64,000 nt of DNA from Iris pallida (taxonomy: Eukaryota > Streptophyta > Magnoliopsida > Asparagales > Iridaceae): contig JANAVB010002199.1 of the NCBI GenBank assembly GCA_029216955.1, positions 17,035,982 through 17,099,981 of the forward strand, given 5' to 3'. The translations under genes and the position numbers were made by a program. The notes under the pieces were generated by a model. That model had not been told where the DNA came from, ran no database searches, and saw only the letters and a program-made list of their open reading frames with translations. This document shows positions 45,935 through 59,186 of this stretch, piece by piece. Position 1 is the first letter of the stretch. Each line of letters begins with the position of its first letter.

Positions 45935-48900
45935 AGCAATTAAGCTTTGTTCATTTAGACCAATAAGTGTATAATTTTGATCTTTTATCTTTCTTTGGTT
46001 GAAGTTTGACAATGAAATTTTAGCTAAGCCCAGTGCTTGATGCAGCCAAGAGTCAGGACCAGCGATGAAATTAAACATGGACTTGCAGACTTGGAGATGT
46101 GCCTCGTCGTTTCTATAACCAAGGAACAACAGGGACAGCTTCAATCCTCCATAGGACCAGACAGTATCCATGTTTTAATGTGTATCTGAAACATATCTGA
46201 CACAATACTTCTTGGACACTCATGTCGTAAATGGCCCGCCAATGTGTACGCTCCTAAGGGACCTTAAAAAGCATGGTTGAAAGTCTTTGACATCCAATGA
46301 TCCATATCCTTCCCGAGAATACTCGTTCGAACTTGTATTAGTTTTGTGTAATAATTTGGAGCGAGAGTGGTTGTATGTAATGATTTAGAAGAGAGTGGAT
46401 TTCTTCTATTATCTAAGTACGAACATCCATTGATCCATATCCTTCCTGAGAATAGAGATTTGTCTGAGAAGGTCGTCCGGTGGACCAGAAAATCCCGATG
46501 GACATACCAAGCCACATCTCCCTCTTATACACACTAATCACACATATTGTTGGTGACTTGGTATCATCAGTTGGTAACACTCGAGTTGCAAGACATTTAA
46601 CCTAGTGGTGGTTGGATTCTTCTTATGAACAATTACAAATATGACTTGGTATCATCAGCTTGTACCATCAATTTCACCAACATGGATTTGGATCCCCTAA
46701 TACTAATATTCCATAATGTAGCATAATGACAGTGTAAATAGGAAGGACGGCATGAGATATTAACAATTTCTCGTGGCCAATATATCCTACATGTATCTCA
46801 ATCCTCCCTAACTGTATTGGCATTATAGGACATTACGAGATATTGGCCTTAGTGGATCTGAATCCCTCCAACATACTCAAAATTGCAGGAATTTAAGATT
46901 TAATTAAAGGTTTTATATTTCCAAACAACAACTTGGTCGAAATTAGCATTGTGTACTTGTGAGATACCATAATTGCCATACTTTAAGTGTCAATATTCAT
47001 CATTTTCAAGATGGTAATGTTGGGCATTCTACTATTTAGGGATTTCAAATGAGGAAAGTAGACAACTGTCTAGCTCCGCTCTCGAAATACGGTAAGTCGG
47101 GATACGTAACACGTATCCATGCTATGTAACCTACGGATACTCCAGTATTTATACTTGTGATTGTCGACCGTATACTAGGTTAAGGATACCAAAAAATGAT
47201 CAATAAAACAGGTAAAAGATAGTCTATCTCGTCCACAGGAAACACAGAACAAACTAATATATATAAGTTAGAAGATACATAGGTCTCGACAATTCTCGCT
47301 ATACAACGCCATACTGCAGAACATATATACAAGTACATAAGTTATATCAAACAAAATGAGGTATATTAAAATACACAACAAAACAACTATCAATCCTAGG
47401 ATCAACCCCCCGCAAAGTCCTGCAGGAATCCAATAATCTGATCAGTAATGTTGATCTATTACCAAGATCTATCCCATGTGATCTCATTGTTCTCCCTGCA
47501 CAGTGGATGCACCTTATAGCAGGGAATTAAGTTCAATATTAGAGAAATATTTGACCGAGGGTACTCTTGATTTATGTCAACACTGGCACCTACTTGACAC
47601 AAGATGGATGTATTCCGGATTGAGTGAGCAACTCCGCAACCAACATTGCTAACTATCACTCGTAAGTGTCATGATGAGTGGTCAAGAATAGCACAAGTTC
47701 GGGAATTGGATTCCCAATCGGGTTCGGGATCAGTATTTCTAGCAGGATGCCCCCCGTATCCACATTTGTACACAAAGCCAAGTTATCAATTTAGCCTAGA
47801 GGTTTGATTATCTACTCTACATTATAAGTTTCTACATGTGCTATGTTCTCAAAGGCTGACAAATTAAGGTAATTCTTTCTGGCTTCCTGATTCGGGTAGG
47901 ATATGGATAAGTTAATCATTATGTATCCTAGAGTCAAATAGACAGTTAGGCAAGGTTCGCAATATCGGTATCGGAACTGGTATCGGACCATTCCTATGAG
48001 TATCGGGATCGGACAGCATCGACGGTTTCGGATCGAAGTATCAGATATTTTTGGTATCGGAAACAATTATTAATAAATTATCAACATTTTAGAAAATAGA
48101 TTTTATACATTTAGACATAACTTTAAGTTTTTCTAGTGATGTTTCTTAGTATTTCTGAAATTGAATGAAATAGTAGTCACTCTTGCCGATTGGTTTACAT
48201 GTGATATGTAAGTTTTCTTCTTTTACATTCTTTTGCAACCTTATTATGCTTTTACACTCTTATTGATTGGTCTTTTTCGTTTAATTTTCATTGCCGAATT
48301 GACCGAAAAAGAGACCTCCATTGTCGGTATCGGATATCGGTAGGTATCGGATCGGAACGTGCCAAACCGTACCGGTATCGGCCGAATCGGATTGGTATCG
48401 GCCGATACTGCAAACTATTAGGAGTATTAAACACTAAGGTGATTAACACTAAATTCTATTTTTTATAGAAATTTCCTACAATTGGCATTTTCCTGAATTC
48501 TTGGGTCCCGGCACTACTTACATATTACCCTCTACGCAGGGGCAAACCCACCCTAGGCCTAGGTGAAGCAGCTGTTACCCCCGAGTTTTTGGTTTCCCTA
48601 CATATAGTCTTTGGTTTTGTTATATAATAAGTTTATTTCAATATGTATTCAATGACTAGTCAGCTCAATTAGTTTAAGTATTATGCTCTTTATCCAAGAG
48701 GTCATGTGTTCAATTTTTTTCTAATCTTTATGTAACTTCTGTATAATGTCCCCTTAATTTTTAAGTGGACAGATTCCGTATCGAATCTAAATTCAGTTTT
48801 GAATGCAAATTCCAATGCTGTGTTTTGAGTGTAAGACTATGAATTTAATACCATCTGAAGTTAACAAAGCTGATACTAAATTTGAATGAACTCGTAACTA

Positions 48901-49480
48901 CGCCGTTTCTGTGTCAGATTCCGTATCGAATCTAACTTCTCGGAATCCAAGTCCGTCTCCACCACCTCTTAAGCAAATAACAACAGAATTCCTAGCATGA
49001 CACTGATGAGTATAGCGCGCCCTAAATTCGGAATTAAAATTGGGAACTCGCCGGTTTCGAACATATCCCCAAAATCAAATGCATACTCTAATCCACTCTC
49101 TCCCAATTTCATCACAATAAACTAGAGACCATATTTTACCACAAGTTTAAGTTGTAATTAAACTAAAATGACAAAAAAAAGGAGTCAACTTTCCTCGATG
49201 CGGTGTCCACGGCGGCGGCGGCGGCGGAGGAGGAGATGATCCCGGCGAACTCCTCCTCTCCAGCTTCTCCTTGTCATCATCATCTTCATCATCAACCTCC
49301 CTCTCCTTCCAATAAGAAGAAAGAAGTGGGCTGGGCTTTATTTTGGGCCAAGAAAAGAAAACAAAAGGAGAATTTTTTGACTTTCGTCCAATAAAACGAA
49401 AAAGAATGGTCAAGATAAATCAACAAAATTCTAAAACATATTAATATTAAATAATATAAAACGATAAATAATTTAAAATT
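45935..49480. other. Gap: intergenic DNA, no gene recognised
   Basis: A minus-strand open stretch, 46171-45902 (GGLKLSLLFLGYRNDEAHL), matches no family I know and has no clear gene structure. 46310 and 46435 share an ATCCATATCCTTCC-GAGAATA repeat. 47040-47460 has no recognisable content. 49200-49320 has GGC and TCATCA triplet runs. A TATCGG MITE is listed separately. Confidence 0.5.
47951..48417. mobile_element. TATCGG-rich MITE-like element, copy 2
   Basis: About 467 bp, colinear with 22657-23119 (CCATTCCTATGAGTATC, GGTTTCGGATCGAAGTA and the AAAAGAGACC block before the closing TATCGG cluster). Flanked by TTAGG (47946-47950 and 48418-48422). The two copies' duplications differ in length by one base, so exact ends are unsure. 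Confidence 0.7.
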
Positions 49481-49867
49481 TTATTTATCAAGAGGTGCCG
49501 GATACAAGGGACAATTTATCATGGCAAATGTTAAAGGCCACCCCCAAATTACTAAGGGCCACCAACTTAAATTTTTTTAAAAAATTACAAGTTTGCCATT
49601 TTCAAAACACTAAGGGCCACCATCTTCTTCCTTTGTCTTATTCCTCTTTTCTCAATCCCCAAACCACTTCTCTCAATCCCCACCTCCATTGTTGTCCCTA
49701 CCTTCTCCATAGTTGTCCCCACCTCCACCATTGGTGTCCCCTCCTCCATTGTTGTTGTCCCCATCTCTATTGAAGTTGTCTATCTTCGGTAGTTCTCTAT
49801 CTCTTTTTTTATTTTATTTTTTTTAAAATTAGGTTATTGTGTTGACACTCAATCTTTGTTTAGAATT

Positions 49868-51152
49868 ATGGACCAAAATATTGTTGAAGAAGAGACTGGG
49901 TCATCCAATCCCATTATGGCTCCCCAAGAACCAACGATTACGTGTGAACCATTGTCGGTAAGTACATGAAATGTCAATTTTTAAGATTTCATACGCCTGT
50001 ACACAGAAAATACGCATGTACAAAGAGCGGACTGCAGTCCTAGCCTGCAGTCCTGTACAAGGAATGGACTGCAGTCCAGTCCTGCAGTCCTGCAGGCTGG
50101 AAGAGGAATGGACTGCAGTCCATTGCTGCAGTCCTTTAAAAGGACTGGACTGCAGTCTAGTACTGCAATCTAGTACTGCAGTCCTGTACAATTTGATTTT
50201 GGAGATCTTGTACAATTATAAATTTGATTTTTTATTACTTTGCAGGTTGTACATTGTACAGATCTTGTTGTCCAACATAATGTTGACGTCGAACACTTAT
50301 TCTCAACATCCTCTACATTTCCTTCTTGTGATGCGGCGCTTGGATGGTGTAGAGAAGTTGGACGTCTACATAACATTGTTGTTGTCATTGTGAAATCCGA
50401 GAGAGGAGATGCAGGATGGAAAAAGTTAGAACTCAGATGTGAAAGAGGTGGTATTTTAAGGAGCCATAAAAGCGCAAAAGATTCTGAAAGCATGAATCTA
50501 AACGTCGTCAAACGTAGAAGAGGAGGGACGAAGAAATATGGTTGTCCTTTCGCCTTAAAGATTGTATCACGAGGATGTATGACGGATTATACAGTCCAAG
50601 TGAAGAATGGAAGTCACAATCACCCTATTGCCGACACACTCATGGGTCATGCTTACGCCGGAAGATTGAATAGTGATCAGAAGATGCTAGTTAAAAAACT
50701 AGCCACTAGCGGAGTTGTCCCTAGACAGATTCACACAGCCTTGCGACAAGAAAACGTCGACACGAAGTCGACACTAAGGACCATCTACAATGCCTTAGCC
50801 GGAGCAAAATCTGATAAAATGATGGGAAGAATGGCGATGCAGCAACTGATAAAGTTGCTTTTCGATAGTCACTATGTCCAGTACAGTAGAAGACACCCAG
50901 ATTCACAGGAAGTTCTTTCAATCTTATGGGCTCATCCTGATTCAATACACTTGGCTAGGTCCTTTGCCGACGTACTGATCCTTGATTGCACGTATAAGAC
51001 AAATAAATACAAGATGCCACTTTTTTATGTCGTCGGATTTACCTCAACGGGGAAAAGTTTCACGGTCGCATTCTGTTTCATGAAGAGTGAGACTATTGCG
51101 GATTACACATGGGCGATGATGGGAGTCAAATCACTTTACAATGAACAAAAAG
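49868..51152 (+). CDS. Mutator-like (MULE/FAR1-type) transposase, truncated by a Gypsy insertion
   Basis: Exon 1 is 49868-49957 (MDQNIVEEE...CEPLS, GT donor). Exon 2 starts at 50246 after a TTTGCAG acceptor, in phase, and stays open to 51152, giving about 332 residues. The middle holds a FAR1/MURA-like DNA-binding part (KKYGCPFALKI and NGSHNHPI, the Cys and His of the zinc site). Next comes the start of the MULE transposase core, LILDCTYKTNKYKMPL, whose D is the first catalytic acidic residue. The frame is broken after LYNEQK, where the Gypsy LTR starts at 51153. The remaining catalytic residues would lie beyond the insertion, outside the window. FAR1/FHY3 transcription factors descend from this family, but the intron with repeats and the TE setting favour a transposase. 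Confidence 0.85.
50020..50190 (+). repeat. Palindromic GGACTGCAGTCC repeat array in the transposase intron
   Basis: At least ten full or partial copies of the self-complementary 12-mer GGACTGCAGTCC, or its half CTGCAGTCC, in 170 bp, with AAAGGA, ATGG or TGTACAAGG spacers. The array fills most of the only intron. Confidence 0.9.
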
Positions 51153-51798
51153 TGTCACCCTCACTTTTTCCAGTTAGGAGTAAAATGGTAATTTTCCATT
51201 TTTTTAAATATTTTTGGAAATTTTATTTCATGAATATTATTATTTAATTATTATAGGAGTCGGGTTCGAATTTTATCGCATTCCGAGTTAATTCGGGACC
51301 CCGGTGAATTTCGACTTGAGCTGTAATTAGCCTGTTAGCTAACCATGGTCCACCACACTAAACTTTAGGGTTTAAGAGTTTGGACTAGTCCCCCATGAGT
51401 AATTTAGTTTAATTATGATTTTTTTATTTATTTTTAGCAACTTCCTAAACCTAATTTGGAATTTATTTAATATTAGACTTAGGGAGGGGCAAACTTGTAA
51501 TTTACAAGTGCCCCTCACCACCATGCCATGGCCGGCCACCTATAGCCCCCTCTCTCCTTCCTTCACCACTAAGTAACACACTCTCTCTCTCTTCCAAATT
51601 AATTTCTTCTCAAAGCTTTCTTCTTCCTCCAACCTACTAACCTAGGTAAGCCTTAATCTCTCCATTTAATCTTCTTTTGCATTTAGTTCATTCACATTAA
51701 ATGGAGAGGAGAAGATTCTCTACCATTTGCCCACAACTTTGTAGGTTTTCTCTAAAAAAATAGGTTGATGATTTATTAGGATTTAATCATTTTGAGAA

Positions 51799-51799
<1 letters not shown>

Positions 51800-51892
<93 letters not shown>

Positions 51893-52021
51893 GTGTATTT
51901 ATGTGTGTGTATTTATATATGTATTTGTGTGTGTATAGAGGAGGGTGATATTTGTGTCATGGGGATGGTGGTGTTGTGAGAGTGGTGTGTGTGTGTTTGT
52001 GTTGTGTAAGGATGTGTGTGT

Positions 52022-52098
<77 letters not shown>

Positions 52099-52237
52099 TA
52101 TGAGTGTATTTATATATAAAGATATGAGTGTATTTATATATATATATATATGGATGTGTGTATATGGATGTGTGTGTGTTATATATATATTTAGAGGGAT
52201 GGATAGATATCTAGATAGATTATAGATAGATATCTAG

Positions 52238-52316
<79 letters not shown>

Positions 52317-52491
52317 GTGTATATATATAGGAAGAAGTAGAAGGAGATGAAGAAGAAGAAGAAGAAGGGCAGCCACAGCAGCAGCTGTGCTGCAGTAACA
52401 GCAGCAGCAGCAGCACTTGGCTGCTGCCAGGAAAAATTCCCCCCCCTATGGCCTTTAAGCCTAATAAACCCCCCCCCCCCCCCCCTTCACC

Positions 52492-52576
<85 letters not shown>
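51800..52576. repeat. Four long (AT)n tracts inside the Gypsy LTR
   Basis: Nearly pure AT runs at about 51800-51890, 52024-52094, 52238-52313 and 52496-52576, with TGTG-rich and GAAGAA/GCAGCA spacers. Such tracts are slip- and assembly-prone. Confidence 0.95.
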
Positions 52577-52578
<2 letters not shown>

Positions 52579-53152
52579 TTAGAATCGTAGAGAAGAGTAG
52601 AAGAAGATTATGGAATGAGAAGTTAGAAAAGAATTAGAAGTTAGAAGGAAAGATTGGAAGAAGTTAGAAGAATAGGAAGAAGGCTAGAATAGGAAATAGA
52701 GGAAAACCGAGTTAGAGGGCGAAACGGAGCTCGGAGTATCGGAATGAGTTGAAACTTGGCGTGGGGCAAGAATACGTGATTTAGGTTTTGCGGGTAGGCT
52801 TCCGGGTGGAAATCGGGGTTATAGGGCACCGGTATCGCGCCGTACCATTGCGTATCTTGAAATATTCAAGATACCGACAATGGGCCGTAACATGGACTAA
52901 ATGTCCATTTTACTTAGGTATCTTGGTAGGTATTATATGTATAGACTAGTACCTTACTACCCTAGGGAGCTCGGATCCAAATACCAAGCGTAGGTAGGCT
53001 AACTTGATAGTTGCCTAAGCTAAAATTTTACCCTTTTTAAGGGTAAAATAGGATATTGGCCTACGGTCAAGATATGAGTTTCCAAGTCCAAGATAGACTT
53101 GGATATGGGTTGTAGAGGTTGGTAATAGTTAGAAATAGTCGCCTAGACCTAG

Positions 53153-53535
53153 TCTTGACCCCGGTTGACCACGGTTGACTTTTTAGACCAAAAGTCAACT
53201 ATGGGTCAACGCTTTACCCAATTTAGTCCCAAATTCCTTTAGACTTGTGTAGTTGACCAAAAGTCAACTATTAATCACCATTGACCTAGGGTTGACCAGG
53301 GTTGACCTAGAGTTGACCAGAGTTGACCAGAGTTGACCAGTTGACCAAAAGTCAACTGTAGGCCAACTCTTGACCCCGTTTGACTTTCTTCGACTTGTTT
53401 TGACCCGTGATGCCTGGTATGACCTAGGATTGACTTGGTTAGGCTTAGATTGACTTAATATAACTTGATTTGACCTAGATTGACTTGACAGGACTTAGTG
53501 TGACTCAATGAGACCTAGTTTGACCTAGATTGTAT
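53153..53535 (+). promoter_or_regulatory. Dense cluster of TTGAC (W-box core) motifs in the Gypsy LTR
   Basis: About 20 TTGAC cores, mostly TTGACC or TTGACT, in under 400 bp on the plus strand, plus several GTCAA on the other strand. Part is a local tandem array of AGAGTTGACC (about 53290-53345). TTGAC[CT] is the WRKY-factor W-box. Regulatory use is inference. Confidence 0.6.
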
Positions 53536-53638
53536 ATCATTCATTGTAAATCATTCCTAAACTTGTTTAAACCTAAATTAACTTACAGTATCTCATATTT
53601 AGGTCTTCTGATACCGCTCTGAGCATTGATATACCATA

Positions 53639-56007
53639 TGTCACGCCCCGACCCGGAATCACCCAAATCATCGTCCTCGCAGGGGGCGTGATGCCGCACG
53701 AGCCTGGAGTTGCGCTCGTGCAAGGCAAGATGACAAGTTCTCAAATGGTTATCTTTTGATTTGATATTAACAACGATAGAAAAACAGAGTATACGAAACA
53801 ATTCTCTTTATTAATATCAGAAACTGAGATTACAATGGCTTTCGATAGCCTAACAATATATGCCAGATTGGCTACAACACTCAGGTTCTCTCTTGCCCAC
53901 AAAGGATTTCACCGTTCCATACATCATGCCTTCTATATCTCGGCCGCATCAATCCAGCTACGTAGTCCGAGCGTCAATACGATAGCACGCTTCAATGCGC
54001 TTCGGCATTCCAAGCCTCAACACGTTTAAGCAACGCTTCGCCGCGAGCAATCGTTTTCCTGCACCCTGCATGAAGCTGGTGGGGGATCAGTACGTTCGTC
54101 CTTGCATGTACTGAAGCAAAGATCATCTTTCCAAACCGACATTTTAATATTTATGTTGAATCATGCAACTTAGCTTATGATCTTGCTATGTTCTCCTTAG
54201 GGTCAATTTTATGGCATCTTCGAAAGCGTAAAGCATGTTATCATAGCATCATGTTATCGAATTGAATAGGCAAACAAACAAGCAATCTCGTGTTTGATTC
54301 GTGGCACGACTTACCAAGTCGACGCACTCGTCCTTGCACCGACGCAAGGTGAATACGCCGTAATCCTTCCCTGTCATGTTATTGTGCATCTCTAAGCAGG
54401 ATCTCTATGCGGGACGCATATGCGCCTACACCTTCAATCCATCGTTCCTTAACTATATGAGGGCCGTTGGCGTATCCGCGCCGGAATGGACTAAAGGAGT
54501 TCCTTTCTTTTCTCTCCTTCTTTTCTCACTATTTGGTTGGGCTGTCGACGTTTCACGGGTTGGGTCACTCTCCCAAACAACCGAAACATTTCCGGTACAT
54601 GCCATCATTTGCGGCTTCTCCCATCTTGTTTAAGGATGTGCGCCTACAAAGATTATTCATCCCTTCGCGGCCAAATCGGTTCCGGGGACCTCCGGCATTT
54701 ACCCGTTTGGGGGGGATACTCGTGCACGAGTTAATATCACATTAATCTCGAGCCCATTCCAATCGACCATGCAACGCCCTATCATTCAACAGTTAAATTC
54801 AAACAACCAAACATAGTCTTGAGTCCGAGACTCAGACTTATCGTCTCGCATTTCTTCCATTTAGCTTTCTATGTTCTTTCGTTTCGTACTTCATTTCGAT
54901 GATTCAATGGCATCGTGCCTCAACTCAATGCTCGTCAACCGAACGACCCGAAGGTCTCGAACACCTTTCGAGGCAACATGTCATATCCGACAGTTCCGCC
55001 ACATTCATACCGCAACTGTATTCTCTCGCAACGAAGCCATCTTTTATTATCCCGTACACGTAGGCACGTTCCGACCATATTCCCATGTTCTATAACTTAG
55101 CATTCAATGTTCGGGGCTTGCGCGCTAGGGCGCTCGCCTATTGTCTTTCAATGTTCTAGCCGTCTAACTCGTGCAGCAAAGGCACGGTATGGTTCGTGCA
55201 CTAAGGCACTTGCCAATTACAGTTATCCCATGTTCTTGCGGCTTGCGCACCGAGGCGCTAGCCTTAGCGATATCCAATGTCCCATAGCGACTCGTGCATA
55301 TTGATGCCCGTTTCATTTCAATTGTTCTAACTTAGTGTTCGACTCACACTATGATTTTATCTCCGATCGGCCACGCCCGTGGCGTCGATAGGTTAACTTA
55401 GCATATAATGATATATTTGACTTATCGAATGAAGGAGTAAAAAGAAGTCAATCCTCCCACCTTGAGTCGATGCGCCTTCATCATTTTGCCGAGCCGATGC
55501 GGCTCGATTCCCTAACTTTGTTGCACGGCCACTCTCCTGACTTAGCCATTCGAGCACTTCGTGCTTCGTTGAGTTATACGCCCAATTCACCTTAGCGTGC
55601 CCAAGTCTCTGCCCGTCGTAAGGCGACGATTTGGTTTCGCGGACCCCTTACTAAATATTGCAAAAGATCGACCTCTAATATTTTTCCGTCAAAGTATGAC
55701 CTGCACACGAAACCAACTAAAATCAATACTTGCTTCGATTCGGACTTGCGCCTTGGTCGATTCGATTTCTTAGAATCTTCGAGCCGATTCAATGCACTCA
55801 TCCTTTGGGGCAACGCGGCGCTTCGCATCGATTCACTCGATGCATTATCTTCGGGACAAGGCAACTCTTCGCATCAACTTAGTTTGATGCATTGCTCGGG
55901 ACAACGTAACTCGCTTATCATTTTGCATCGATATATTTCCATTGCGTCAGCGCGACTCGTTGAGTCAACGCTTCAGCGTAATGCACCGTGCGGAGCGGGG
56001 CATTACA
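53639..56007 (-). repeat. 3' LTR of the non-autonomous element
   Basis: 2369 bp; on the minus strand begins TGTAATGCCCCGC and ends GGGGCGTGACA. The largest difference seen from the other LTR is a small indel near 55120 (GCGCGCTAGGGCG against GCAGGGCG at 60665). Confidence 0.93.
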
Positions 56008-58469
56008 GAATATACCACTCAAAACAAGGTTCGTCCTCGAACCAAAACCAACACTCCGACTAAGTGTTTGACAGATCGTATCACGATCTCGTCTCACCAA
56101 TGTTGTTCGATTTCATGATATCTCGCAAGCTTTTTCACTAACATTTCACGTCATCCCTGCAGCTCAATTTGAATTTGGATACAACTCGATTTAGATCCGT
56201 ACCTATATTTAAGGCGTCCCGAAGATATATGTATTTCGACCAAGTCCAGTCGTAGCAAATTGGAACAAAGCTGACAGGTAAATTTCAATCCTATGCTTGC
56301 CATCTCGTACTCTCGATCGGACTTATCCATAGTACTTGTTCTCGCAATTTTATTGCATAACGCTACGCGATTCAAAGTCGCCTTTCTCATTTCGTATGTT
56401 TTATATGGACTACCAACTCTATGCGTCGCGTCAAGCCGTTGCGCATCCGATCACAACGATCCTCCGCAACGCCTTGCGTTCGACGTCGCTACCCAACTTA
56501 TTTCCGAAGTCTCGCTTGCAACTTGTCTCGATACGATTTTCTTTGTTGACTTGCAATTGCATCAACATTCAGGGCCACGCCCGCTAGGTTACTCACATAG
56601 TCCCCGTGCTTAGATTCTCCTGACGCAAGTTTAAATTGACATTGCACAAAGGCCACAATCTATCCGACACGAAAGTTTACATCAAGGCGACGGTGCTAAA
56701 GGCAACGATCGCCTTGACACGAATGTCTTAACGATGCGTCTTACATTCAATTTCCTAACGAGTAGGAATTCACTAGCCAAATTCCCAACTTATCCGTCTC
56801 GCAACATCGAACATAATTTTGATTCACGCAAGCTCAATTGCAAGGTGAATCCGAATCTAACGACATGACTCGTAAGCCATTCTCTTATCATTCCCTCTCA
56901 TGCATAGCACGTTTCTCGCATTCGCCTAGACTTATCGTCAACATGCACCGTGTTATATTTGTTATCGGCACAATCCCATATGCGATATCGCAGGGGTCAT
57001 CTTACGGTTTGCAGCATTCATTTGGCTGTCAAGTCTTCTAGGGTCAGCTGCCCCGAAGCTACACTCGATAATTGTGGATCATCACCGAAGGACAGTTTAA
57101 TATGAACCATGCTATATCTTATTTCGGAGCCAAATCACGTCCCGACCATTCTATGCGTCTATCCAATTTCGGACAAAACCATTTCTATCGGCACAACTGA
57201 TGCGCAACTACCCTCCGAGTCAAGTCATGTACTGCCGTCGATGATTCCACAATTTACGAAACATCTACTCGCATCAAGTTCGAGTCTATCTTATTCGCGG
57301 GTCGACACACGAGATGCTATACGCATCGAGCAATCGTCGATGACTTATAGTCTCGTCTTGATTAATCACAAAATTTACGATCAACCAAGTTCGTTCATTC
57401 TCGTATTCTTACTTACAAAATTTTGATAGCGCAAGGCGCACTCCATTTTGTATTCACACATCGCTTACGTTTCCTTATGTATCGATCTCGATACGCCGTA
57501 TCCATTTCGATAACGTAAGGGAACTTTGAATCCGTTTCGACATCAACTTAACTCGCTTTGCATACATCCAAGTTTGCCACAAACTTTTCCATACGCATCC
57601 ACTCGTTCTCCGATTCACCGCATCCCGCTATACTTTGATCGCGTAACCGAGTTACCGATTATCCAACATCGTGCCCTCGAGTTATACGATCTCGCCCTCT
57701 AAGTTTTGCGTGTTTTCAGTCGTACTCAAATGAGTGTCGCCGTAACTTAACCAACTATTTCATAGGCACGGTTTCTCGCGTCAACCAACTTTCTTACCGA
57801 AGTCGCACATCGTGTAATTCAATTTCAATGTTTGCATCGCCTAACATTTCTATCGAGATCGCAAGTCGTACGATTCGATTCGTCTTGCCCAACGTTTCTA
57901 CTGAGATCGCAAGTCGTGCGACTCATTTATAAGTTCAAGTTTTCCCTTCCCGTCGATCCGATTATTGCATCAAGGCAAAATCAATTCGCTAGTCTCGGTC
58001 GTCCGACCAACTTATAACTTTCGTCCAACGTATCGTTCATCGATACGAGTCTCGCCTTATCGTCCCAACCGAATTTCGAAGAACACTTGCATCAATATAC
58101 CGTCATACAAATTTTTCAATCGAGTCTCGGTACTCCCCCGTCCGTTGCGGACAAACTTTCTGCAATTCTCACAAAGCGTCGATGCATTTTTATCGCACAA
58201 GTGCTATACCATATTCCACTCGAAATCGAGTTATTCATCGCCTACGTGGTATGGCATATACCACTCGGAATTCAAGTCATTTCCCTCGTACTATACTTAG
58301 TACAAACCGACAATCTCTTCCGACTTACGATTTTCGCAGTGATCGTGCTTGATCACAACCGTAACTTTGATTCTATCAAAACCCGACACGATTCGGTCAA
58401 TGTTCTCGCTTGCCAACATAAGTTTGGTGTGCAACCGAACGATTCGTTCTATCGATTTACAATTTCAAT

Positions 58470-58880
58470 TCTTTCCTTACGTTGCATCTCGTGCAACAAT
58501 TTATTTAGACACACGTTGCACCCCGTGCAACAAATTTCACTTCCGATACGCATTGCACATCGTGCTTACGATTTTATTTCTGACACTTTCATTTCACTTT
58601 GTACAACGATTTATTTCCAATTTCCTTTGCACTTCGTGCAACGATTAATTTGATATGCGTTGCACCACGTGCAATGATTTTACTTTCCAACACGCGTTGC
58701 ACATCGGGCAACGATTATTTCCGATATTTACCGCACCTCGTGCAACGAATTACTCTCGACTTTCCAAGTCAATGCACAATCCGTTTAACACATTCGGTAT
58801 TGGCTTATCACTTCTCACTTTCATCTTAACGCATATTCACCATTACTCGTTGCACTTCGTGCATCATTTTATTTCTCTTT
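58470..58880. repeat. Array of TTGCAC...GTGCAA palindromes
   Basis: About eight units spaced roughly 45-60 bp. Each is built on GTTGCAC-nnn-GTGCAAC followed by GATTT or AATTT and a TTCC-rich spacer. Arms are complementary, so each unit could form a short hairpin. Confidence 0.85.
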
Positions 58881-59170
58881 CAACATGTTACATTGCGACA
58901 ACATCTCAAATCGTATTTCACAATTTGTTGCGCTTGCAGCAACTAACATTTTTACGGCTCGTTTGCATTCAATACAATATACCCTTCGCGACTTTCTTAG
59001 CAAACATCGTATAATTTCCAAAACACATGCGACAAATTACACGATTTATATTAGACTTATTGTATGGAACATCCAGTACGGCATCGAGTAGAGTCAAGAG
59101 TGATATCAAATGGTGGTGGGCAACTTTTCGAATTGTAGTGAAGCGAGCGTCCAGAGGAAATTGAGCCTAG

Positions 59171-59183
59171 AGCTCTGATACCA
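59171..59183 (-). other. Primer-binding site, initiator tRNA-Met, minus strand
   Basis: On the minus strand TGGTATCAGAGCT stands three bases after the LTR end. This fixes the element's orientation. Confidence 0.92.
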
Positions 59184-59186
59184 ATT

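Larger units (their letters stand above)
56008..59186 (-). other. Non-coding interior of the non-autonomous element
   Basis: 3179 bp, C-rich and G-poor on the plus strand, full of TCG and CGA. No reverse transcriptase, integrase or gag motif appears in six frames. It contains repeated pieces such as CGAGATCGCAAGTCGT (57855 and 57907) and, at 58470-58880, a palindromic repeat array. Confidence 0.8.

Noticed and set aside
45902..46171. 89-residue minus-strand ORF next to the solo LTR
   Set aside because: No recognised family, no clear splice context, and the LTR insertion truncates it; left as unassigned.
52016..52637. ORFs made of repeated Tyr-Ile
   Set aside because: Translation of (AT)n microsatellites.
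58087..58653. 188-residue ORF in the element interior
   Set aside because: Plus-strand, opposite to the element's transcription, built from the palindromic repeats and low-G composition; no domain.
59171..59183. Possible tRNA-Met gene piece
   Set aside because: Only the 3' complementary 12-13 bases are present next to an LTR, which is a primer-binding site.
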